Positions 58,638 to 64,000 of a DNA stretch of 64,000 bases are shown here, piece by piece (positions within the stretch are counted from its first letter, which is position 1; every line of letters starts with the position of its first letter). This DNA comes from a bacterium (lineage in GTDB: Archaea; Thermoproteota; Nitrososphaeria; Nitrososphaerales; Gagatemarchaeaceae). The notes beneath the pieces were generated by a model, which ran no database searches, was not told where the DNA came from, and saw only the letters and a program-made list of their open reading frames with translations. Where the stretch lies: positions 1 to 64,000 of the forward strand of contig DAIDAO010000045.1 in assembly GCA_027310575.1 (NCBI GenBank), read 5' to 3'. The position numbers and the translations under genes are program-made.

Positions 58638-58832
58638 ATGTCGAGAACAACCCAAGCGGAACTGACGGCGGCCGAGGTCACCGGTCCTATTTCTGGGGCC
58701 AGAGCCGTCCCCATAGAGGCGGCCGGGGGAGCGAAGGAGGTCGCCGACAAGGTGAGGCAGGGGAAGGCGGTCCTCAAGATAGTCGAGACCCCGTGGGGGG
58801 TCGAGTTCTACGTAGTCGAGGTGGAGGCCTGA
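58638..58832 (+). CDS. Small hypothetical protein
   Basis: 64 residues: TAAEVTGPISGARAVPIEAAGGAKEVADKVRQGKAVLKIVETPWGVEFYVVEVEA. A short mixed fold without membrane segment or known motif. First gene of an operon; its stop is 2 bases before the next ATG. Opposite the CGNR regulator, so probably under its control (inference). Confidence 0.6.
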   Translation: MSRTTQAELTAAEVTGPISGARAVPIEAAGGAKEVADKVRQGKAVLKIVETPWGVEFYVVEVEA

Positions 58833-58834
58833 GC

Positions 58835-59197
58835 ATGAGCAGGGAAGGAAGGGTGCAGGTCGTGGTCAGGAGCCGCCAGGTCCCCTCCAGGACCGTCGAG
58901 TTCCCGTCGCGCCAGATGCTCCCGACGGGGGGCCGCTACGGCGCGGGGCTGGAGAGGGGGGTCGTCTTCGAGTCCGTGCTGGACGACGAGCACCGCAAGG
59001 CAATCGAGGAAGGGCGCAGGCTCGCCTGCAGCCTCGGGCTCGCACTGGAGGTGGTAGACCAGTCGAAGCTGGGCCTGTTCAGGCGCATGCTGTCGTCCCT
59101 GCGGGGAAGCGAACCCGCGGGCGTCAGCGTCGTCGTGTCTCCCCTCCCGGCGGGGGCGCAGATGGGCCCGCCGCACGCCATGGCGCAGGGGCGTTAG
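58835..59197 (+). CDS. Small hypothetical protein with Cys
   Basis: 120 residues from the ATG at 58835: RVQVVVRSRQVPSRTVEFPSRQMLPTGGRYGAGLERGVVFESVLDDEHRKAIEEGRRLACSLGLALEVVDQSKLGLFRRMLSSLRG. The second half resembles a small alpha/beta domain; a Gly/Pro-rich tail follows. No family recognised. Downstream is the DMT transporter after 13 bases. Confidence 0.6.
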   Translation: MSREGRVQVVVRSRQVPSRTVEFPSRQMLPTGGRYGAGLERGVVFESVLDDEHRKAIEEGRRLACSLGLALEVVDQSKLGLFRRMLSSLRGSEPAGVSVVVSPLPAGAQMGPPHAMAQGR

Positions 59198-59210
59198 GGC
59201 AGTCCAGCCG

Positions 59211-60071
59211 TTGAACCGTCAGTCCAACGGGGTCGCGCTTACTGTCGGGGCCAGCCTGATCTGGGGGACCAGCTTCGTCGCGACGAGCGTCGGGCTGCAG
59301 TACTCGAACGCGTACGTGCTGCTCTTCGAACGGTTCCTCATCGCGAGCGCAGCCATCTTCGCGGTGGGCTTCTTCATCAGGTCGGCGAGGGTCTGGCCGG
59401 AGCTCCCGAGGGCCCGGACGTGGGTCCTTGGAGGGGTCTACGCTGCCTCGTTCCTGCTCCAGTTCCTTGGGCAGGCAATCTCCGGGGCGTCGGCATCGGC
59501 CCTGCTCTCGAACCTCTTCGTGATCTTCGTGCCAGTGGCGGCCTACTTCGTCCTCCAGGAGCGCCTCCCGAACGCGTCCAAGGCCGCGGTGGGGCTCAGC
59601 GTCTTCGGTGCTTTCCTCGTCTTCCCGTCGGGGCTCCAGTTCTCATCAGGCACGGCCGGGGACCTGCTTCTCGTGGGGTCCGCCCTCGGGTACACCGTCT
59701 TCATCGTCCTCGGGAAGAAGTACGACGTCTCGTCCCTGTCGAGCTCCTTCGCAGTGATCGTGTCTATGACCGTGATAATGGCCCCGGTGGCGTTCCTGGC
59801 CGGCGGTCCCGTATCCCTCGGCACCTTCGCGGTCGCCGGCGCCCTGGAGCCTGCGCTCTGGCTCGGCGTCCCCTGCACCGTGATCGCCCTGGCGATGTAC
59901 ACCCGGGGCCTCGCTTCGATCCGTGCCACCCAGTCGGCGACGCTGCTGCTCCTTGAAATCGTGGTCGGGGTGGCGCTGTCCGTCTGGCTCCTCGGCAACG
60001 TGCTGAGCGCGCCTCAGGTGCTCGGGGCCGTAGTCATCTCGGTCGCAGTGCTGCTGTCTTCACGCGGCTGA
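59211..60071 (+). CDS. EamA/DMT-family transporter
   Basis: 286 residues from a TTG, ten hydrophobic helices in two EamA repeats (GASLIWGTSFVATSVGLQYSNAYVLLFERFLIASAAIFAVGFF and ALGYTVFIVLGKKYDVSSLSSSF). DMT proteins export or import amino acids, nucleosides or drugs. Operon with the two small genes upstream. Confidence 0.88.
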   Translation: MNRQSNGVALTVGASLIWGTSFVATSVGLQYSNAYVLLFERFLIASAAIFAVGFFIRSARVWPELPRARTWVLGGVYAASFLLQFLGQAISGASASALLSNLFVIFVPVAAYFVLQERLPNASKAAVGLSVFGAFLVFPSGLQFSSGTAGDLLLVGSALGYTVFIVLGKKYDVSSLSSSFAVIVSMTVIMAPVAFLAGGPVSLGTFAVAGALEPALWLGVPCTVIALAMYTRGLASIRATQSATLLLLEIVVGVALSVWLLGNVLSAPQVLGAVVISVAVLLSSRG

Positions 60072-60187
60072 ACCCGGCCTACGGGAGGCCCGGGGCGCCG
60101 AAAACCCTCAAAACCTTCACTCTTCTTGTGTATTCGCCTTGACACCGAAGCTATTTACCTCAAGGCGGCCATCCCGTTGATACAGGC

Positions 60188-60469
60188 ATGGCAAAAAGAG
60201 CCTTCACGATAGACATCGGGACGGAGAAGATCCAGGTCGAGGGGCACGCCCACCAGAACGTGGCCGTGAAGTACCTCATGAAGCGCCGCAGGAGCCTCAT
60301 ATTCACGAAAGACCCGGCGAAGGTCGAGAAGCTCTTCTCAGAGGTCCCGAAACGGATCAGCATCATCGGGGCGAACGTCACGAAGACCTACAACGTCAGC
60401 TGGGAGAGGGTGAGCACAGGCGAGTTCGCAGGGGCCAGGTTCACCTTCACGCTCGAAGAGGTCAAGTAG
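60188..60469 (+). CDS. Small hypothetical protein
   Basis: 93 residues: AFTIDIGTEKIQVEGHAHQNVAVKYLMKRRRSLIFTKDPAKVEKLFSEVPKRISIIGANVTKTYNVSWERV. Strand-rich and basic, size and charge recalling ribosome-associated or RNA-binding proteins, but no family matched. CTATTTACC about 33 bases before the ATG. Followed, 37 bases later, by a zinc-ribbon gene. Confidence 0.65.
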   Translation: MAKRAFTIDIGTEKIQVEGHAHQNVAVKYLMKRRRSLIFTKDPAKVEKLFSEVPKRISIIGANVTKTYNVSWERVSTGEFAGARFTFTLEEVK

Positions 60470-60506
60470 GACATCCTTTTCAGCAGGCCCTTCCTGGCGC
60501 GCCAAG

Positions 60507-60704
60507 ATGGCACCAGGTTACAGGCGGGACGCTTACAGCGACGCCATAGACAGGATCAGGTCGCAGCACGCAGATTCGATCAAGCACGCCAAGCTGACGG
60601 TCGAGTGCCCGAAGTGCGGGACGAAGCAGGTCATAGCCGAGACCCCGGGCAGGCGCGTCTGCGTGAAGTGCGGCTTCGAGTTCCGTCCGCTGCAGGAGCG
60701 CTAG
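60507..60704 (+). CDS. Small zinc-ribbon protein
   Basis: 65 residues; an N-terminal helix (YSDAIDRIRSQHADSIKHA) and a zinc ribbon VECPKCGTKQVIAETPGRRVCVKCGFEFRPL. Probably a nucleic-acid or protein adaptor. Overlaps the convergent SRPBCC gene by four bases. Confidence 0.75.
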   Translation: MAPGYRRDAYSDAIDRIRSQHADSIKHAKLTVECPKCGTKQVIAETPGRRVCVKCGFEFRPLQER

Positions 60705-61099
60705 CCCTTCGCGAAGTGCTTCTTCAGGGGCTCCCAGTAGTACTCCTTCCACCCCTCCGCGTAGTACTCCAGCTGCTCCTTCGGCACCTTCGAATGGACC
60801 ATCGTCAGCTCCGTCTGCTCCCCCTTCGGCCTGAGCCTGATTTCCATCCTTGACTGCGGGTATCCCTCGGGCCATTCGGTCGTGCTCCACAGGTGCACTA
60901 TCTTCTTCCCCTTCTGCAGCTCGACGTACTTCCCAGAGATGTATCCGTCCCCGGCAGTGAACTTCCCGCCCACCCTCGGGCTCCCGGTCGCAGCCTGACC
61001 TGTGAACGCTGCGTGCTGCTTCGGGTCTACGTAGGCCTCGTACACCTCCAGCGGGGCCGCGCCTATCAGTACCGTCTGCCTGATGGTGCCGAACTTCAC
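60701..61099 (-). CDS. SRPBCC/AHSA1-type protein
   Basis: 132 residues from a GTG: FGTIRQTVLIGAAPLEVYEAYVDPKQHAAFTGQAATGSPRVGGKFTAGDGYISGKYVELQKGKKIVHLWSTTEWPEGYPQSRMEIRLRP... is the AHSA1 fold with its hydrophobic cavity, ending in WKEYYWEPLKKHFA. Possible Hsp90 co-activator-like or ligand-binding role. The GTG overlaps the stop of the upstream small gene (GTGA), so they are coupled. Confidence 0.82.
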   Translation of the reverse strand: MKFGTIRQTVLIGAAPLEVYEAYVDPKQHAAFTGQAATGSPRVGGKFTAGDGYISGKYVELQKGKKIVHLWSTTEWPEGYPQSRMEIRLRPKGEQTELTMVHSKVPKEQLEYYAEGWKEYYWEPLKKHFAKG

Positions 61100-61317
61100 G
61101 CCCGCTTCTTCCAGGCCTGCGCCCGCTTGCAGAACTCCTCTGCTTCGCCCACGGCCCTTTCGCACCGCCTGTAGTGGCCGATGACCTCCCGGAGCAGCTC
61201 CTCTATGGGGGTCGGGGCGCCTGGGCACTCGGAGTCTAACTGCGCGCGTATCTCCATCAGAGGCTGCCAGACGTCGGTCGGGACCACGACGGGCACTCCC
61301 TGCTTGCTCTTCGCCAT
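61096..61317 (-). CDS. Small hypothetical protein
   Basis: 73 residues: KQGVPVVVPTDVWQPLMEIRAQLDSECPGAPTPIEELLREVIGHYRRCERAVGEAEEFCKRAQAWKKRA. Helical, three cysteines. Translationally coupled by GTGA to the SRPBCC gene. No family recognised. Confidence 0.6.
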   Translation of the reverse strand: MAKSKQGVPVVVPTDVWQPLMEIRAQLDSECPGAPTPIEELLREVIGHYRRCERAVGEAEEFCKRAQAWKKRA

Positions 61318-61359
61318 GGCCTCCGGTGGAGGGCGACGGTATTTCTGGGTTGAGCGCGC

Positions 61360-62376
61360 CTAGAGCCCTATGCTGTTGATCAGCCCGCCCGAGTTGCCGT
61401 CCATCACCAGGACGATCTTCCCGTTCTTGTGGTCGTACCTGGCGAACCACACGGGCGCATGAAGGAGCTCTGCTTCCCCGACGTCCGACTGGGTCGACAG
61501 CTGCTGGATCATGTGGTGGGCGGCGTGGGCCCTGTCCGACTGGAGCTGGTCCACGAGCGTCTTCGCCTGCGTCTTTGCGACCTCCTCCCCGACGTCGCCG
61601 TTCATGACCTTCATCCCCTTCACCTTAGTCTCGTCGAAGAGCACCCTGTCTTCGAGCCTGAACTGGTAGTCCCTGGGCTGGTACTCGCCGAGCGCCTTCA
61701 GACCGACTATAGGGAAGTTGTAGTCGTTGTCCATCTGGTAGGCCCTGCTGTTGCCCTGCCCTCCACCGAAGCCTCCGCCACCCACCATGGTTCCGAGCAC
61801 CATCCCTGTCACCAGGCCCCCTCCGCCGAATCCGTTCCTCCTCCCGCCCCCGATGGCTCCCCCCATTATGCCTGCGAGCGCGGCCGTTGTCGCGATCTGC
61901 CCCGCCTCCGCCGCCATGTCCACTGCCACGAGCGAGGTCCTCGCGGAGACCGGGATGAGCCAGTAGGGGACGATCGCCAGGCTCAGCTCCTCGAGCGTGG
62001 ACGACTCCTGCAGGTGCCTGTGAAGAAGCCCCCTGTCCATGAGGCCGTGTATCTCCTTCAGGACGTCTTCCTGCTGGGTCAACTTCGCAGGGAGCATGGT
62101 GTGCTTGCTGATGCTCTTCCACCCCTCGTTCCCCAGCGAGACGCTGCTCCCGCAGTACGCGCACGTGATCAGCATCTCTCCGAACTTGGGCGATATCGGG
62201 GCGCCGCAGCTAGGGCACTTCAGGGACGTGGCGCCGGTCGGCGCGAGCACCTGCTGGGTCTGCGGTTGCTGCTGTTGGCCCGAGACCATGCTGACCTTGA
62301 AGCCGCACTTGTAGCAGAACCCGGCATCGTCAGGAAGCTGGGCGCCGCACTTCGGACAGAACAGAGCCACGGTCAC
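61360..62376 (-). CDS. Zinc-ribbon protein with Gly-rich hydrophobic core
   Basis: 338 residues. Two zinc ribbons: LFCPKCGAQLPDDAGFCYKCGFKV at the start and LKCPSCGAPISPKFGEMLITCAYCGSSV near residues 53-80. The middle has a Gly-rich membrane-like region (IGGGRRNGFGGGGLVTGMVLGTMVGGGGFGGG) and the end a globular part. It immediately follows the SPFH gene (no gap between stop and start), so both likely act in one complex at the membrane. Confidence 0.75.
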   Translation of the reverse strand: MTVALFCPKCGAQLPDDAGFCYKCGFKVSMVSGQQQQPQTQQVLAPTGATSLKCPSCGAPISPKFGEMLITCAYCGSSVSLGNEGWKSISKHTMLPAKLTQQEDVLKEIHGLMDRGLLHRHLQESSTLEELSLAIVPYWLIPVSARTSLVAVDMAAEAGQIATTAALAGIMGGAIGGGRRNGFGGGGLVTGMVLGTMVGGGGFGGGQGNSRAYQMDNDYNFPIVGLKALGEYQPRDYQFRLEDRVLFDETKVKGMKVMNGDVGEEVAKTQAKTLVDQLQSDRAHAAHHMIQQLSTQSDVGEAELLHAPVWFARYDHKNGKIVLVMDGNSGGLINSIGL

Positions 62377-63471
62377 CTACAGCTTGCTTCCGCAGTTGTT
62401 GCAGAACTTCGCTCCGGCCGTGATCGGGCTCCCACAGTTGGGACAGAACTTGCCAGAGCCTGCGGGCGCGGGGGGCCCTTCAGGTGCGGGCATGCTCGCA
62501 CCGCAGTTCGGGCAGAACTTCACTGTGGCCGGGACAAGAGAGCCGCAGCTGGGGCAGCTCCTGTTCATCACGTTCTGGCCCATACCCTGAGCCATCTGGC
62601 CTCCGATAGCATAACCGACTCCAAGACCCGCGCCCAGCCCAGCGGTCACCCCTGCCCCGCCCGACGGGTTCTTCGCGGCGTCGTCTATGGCCTTTCCTGT
62701 CTGGTACTGCATGTAGTTCACCCCCAGCACCTGCATCTCCGACCTGGTGTCTATCGCCTTCTGCACCTCGTCGGGGAGGCTGATGGTCAGCCCCGAGATC
62801 TTGTTGACCTCGATTCCGAACTGCCCGAGGTGGTCCGGCCCCGCAGCCAGGACCTCCTGCTCGATGTTCGTCAGGTTCGCCGCCAGGTCAGTCACCTTGA
62901 GCCCCTGCTGCTTCATCTTCCCGAGGGCGTTGTAGACGAGTATGACGACCTGCTCCTTGACCCTCCCCTCCACGTCGTCCGAGGTGTCTGCGCCGAACGT
63001 CCCCACGAACTGGTTGATGAACAGCTCAGGGGACGATATCTTCCACCTGTACTCCCCGAAGACCCGCAGGTTCACGATGCCGAACGTGGGGTCTGTGAAC
63101 TGGTACGGCTGGGTGCTGCCGAACTTCCCGTCCAGGTAGCGCTTGGGGACGTAGTAGACCTCGGCCCACTGAGTGACCCCTGTGAAGAACTTCAGCAGCT
63201 TCCCGACAACGGGCGCGTTGAAGTCGGTCAGGGCGTACCTGTTCGGCTGGTCGAAGTAGGTGAGCGCCTTGCCGTCCCTGTAGAACACAGCGATCTCGTC
63301 CTCCCTGACCACGATGTTGTCGTTGAGCCTGATCTGCCGGGGCGCCTTCCACAGGACGTTGTAGACCCCTGGGGCGGGCTGCTTGAACTGGTCGTCCCAC
63401 GCGAACGTGGTGGACCCGAATACGCTTCCGCCTGTCGCAGGCACGGGGTCGCTCTTCTTTCCAAACACCAT
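62377..63471 (-). CDS. SPFH-domain protein with C-terminal zinc ribbons
   Basis: 364 residues from the ATG at 63471. SPFH/band-7-type core of the YdjI kind: FKQPAPGVYNVLWKAPRQIRLNDNIVVREDEIAVFYRDGKALTYFDQPNRYAL and TVIVGKLLKFFTG-like following strands; a helical region (LAANLTNIEQEVLAAGPDHLGQFGIEVNKISGL); then GGAGVTAGLGAGLGVGYAIGGQM and two zinc ribbons (SCPSCGSLVPATVKFCPNCG and KFCPNCGSPITAGAKFCNNCG). Forms membrane-associated oligomers. A GTG at 63480 overlapping the upstream stop (GTGA) is an alternative start. Confidence 0.85.
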   Translation of the reverse strand: MVFGKKSDPVPATGGSVFGSTTFAWDDQFKQPAPGVYNVLWKAPRQIRLNDNIVVREDEIAVFYRDGKALTYFDQPNRYALTDFNAPVVGKLLKFFTGVTQWAEVYYVPKRYLDGKFGSTQPYQFTDPTFGIVNLRVFGEYRWKISSPELFINQFVGTFGADTSDDVEGRVKEQVVILVYNALGKMKQQGLKVTDLAANLTNIEQEVLAAGPDHLGQFGIEVNKISGLTISLPDEVQKAIDTRSEMQVLGVNYMQYQTGKAIDDAAKNPSGGAGVTAGLGAGLGVGYAIGGQMAQGMGQNVMNRSCPSCGSLVPATVKFCPNCGASMPAPEGPPAPAGSGKFCPNCGSPITAGAKFCNNCGSKL

Positions 63472-63476
63472 CGCGA

Positions 63477-64000
63477 TCACTGCCCGAGGGCTATGCCCTC
63501 TATCGCCTCCGTCCTCTGAGACCACTTCTGCCTGATGTCGGCCACCGTCCGGGCGAACCCGTTCAGTGCTGTCTGAATCGAGTTGGGAGCCAAACCGTCG
63601 TACGTGAGGCTGCCAGGCGACGTCGCCTGGTCGAACTGGAACACCGCGCTCACGAACGAATAGTCGTAATCGTACAGCTTGTTGAGCCTGTCTTCGTTGA
63701 TCTGGATCGGCGCGACCCAGCCGGCGTACCCCTGCGCCGCGTGCCTGACCTCCCCGCTGAGCGTCTGCACCTGGGCGATCAGCGAGCCGACGCTGGTGAG
63801 GTTGGTCAGGTCGTTGTTAGCGGACACCTGCTTCCTCAGCTGCTGGAGGTTGTCCTTTGCGTGGTCGAGCTTGTCCGCGACCTGGTTCCTCAGCAGCTCG
63901 TCGGATACCCTGATGTCCTCCTTGCTCCTGTACCCTCTCAGCCCTGGGATGAGAAGCTCGAGCTTCTTCGCGACCCCTCTGTTCGCGTCCACCTGCTGCC
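63477..64000 (-). CDS. Helical protein upstream of SPFH gene, partial
   Basis: The frame continues to the right edge (QQVDANRG...), so the N-terminus may be outside. About 174 residues, helical with coiled segments (VADKLDHAKDNLQQLRKQVS, VGSLIAQVQTLSGEV) and a Trp/Tyr-rich YAGWVAPIQINEDRLNKLYDYDYSFVSAVF. Its stop overlaps the SPFH alternative GTG. Probably the third member of this membrane complex; family not identified. Confidence 0.7.
   Translation of the reverse strand, partial: QQVDANRGVAKKLELLIPGLRGYRSKEDIRVSDELLRNQVADKLDHAKDNLQQLRKQVSANNDLTNLTSVGSLIAQVQTLSGEVRHAAQGYAGWVAPIQINEDRLNKLYDYDYSFVSAVFQFDQATSPGSLTYDGLAPNSIQTALNGFARTVADIRQKWSQRTEAIEGIALGQ

Noticed and set aside
61429-63519. 696-residue plus-strand ORF
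   Set aside because: Antisense to the zinc-ribbon and SPFH genes, with His/Leu/Val-rich shadow composition and no domain.
1-64000. CRISPR arrays, insertion sequences, integrases or toxin-antitoxin pairs
   Set aside because: No regularly spaced repeats, transposase or integrase motifs were seen anywhere in the window.

Overview
The window looks like archaeal chromosomal DNA of high GC content, roughly 60 percent or more by eye. Archaeal traits include a tetraether-lipid-synthase-like radical SAM protein, a bacterio-opsin-activator-type HTH regulator, a TrpB2-type tryptophan synthase beta chain, many small zinc-ribbon and winged-helix proteins, and DUF4382 surface proteins. Many genes have an A/T-rich TATA-like box about 25-30 bases before the start codon, which points to leaderless transcripts; several of these starts are TTG or GTG. 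A Thermoproteota/Nitrososphaerota-like or Thermoplasmatota-like soil or sediment lineage is plausible, but I cannot fix the phylum. No rRNA, tRNA, CRISPR array, transposase or integrase was recognised.

Left part (1-16.8 kb): an FAH-family enzyme cut by the window edge, the Tes-like radical SAM enzyme, a class II aldolase, an NTF2-like protein, a rhodanese, a phosphoesterase next to a putative zinc metalloprotease, a squalene-cyclase-like toroid protein, a DJ-1/PfpI protein coupled to a membrane protein, a hotdog thioesterase, a threonine dehydratase, secreted proteins, an ASCH protein, an HTH regulator, a thioredoxin and a CPA2 antiporter.

Middle (16.8-42 kb): an ABC-2 exporter operon downstream of an M32 carboxypeptidase; DUF1684 and proC; a three-gene glycerol-phosphate-type block (FAD dehydrogenase, FGGY kinase, alkyl-DHAP-synthase-like oxidase) facing a SIS-domain protein; a secreted DUF4382-like protein with a membrane-anchored winged-helix regulator; a methyltransferase, a YgjP-type peptidase, an MFS transporter; a class III nucleotide cyclase with TolB-like and TPR regions; a nitroreductase, a peroxiredoxin-like protein, a ParB-like protein, TrpB2 and MsrB.

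Right part (42-64 kb): a glycolipid-binding-domain protein, a cyclic-nucleotide-binding protein, a DUF4382/PH-zinc-ribbon pair, a cysteine-synthase/rhodanese fusion sharing one palindromic TATA box with its divergent neighbour, an HtrA protease, DUF192, a MIT-like protein, a CBS protein, an arsenate reductase, the overlapping pyrE-pyrD-pyrF set, a 665-base gap that probably encodes a structured RNA, an FKBP isomerase, a CGNR regulator with a palindromic operator, a DMT transporter and, at the right edge, an SPFH/zinc-ribbon operon.

Most functional groups are short operons of two to four genes with 4-base start/stop overlaps, separated by TATA-bearing intergenic gaps. Starts were chosen by combining family alignment from memory with TATA spacing, and several differ from the ORF track.
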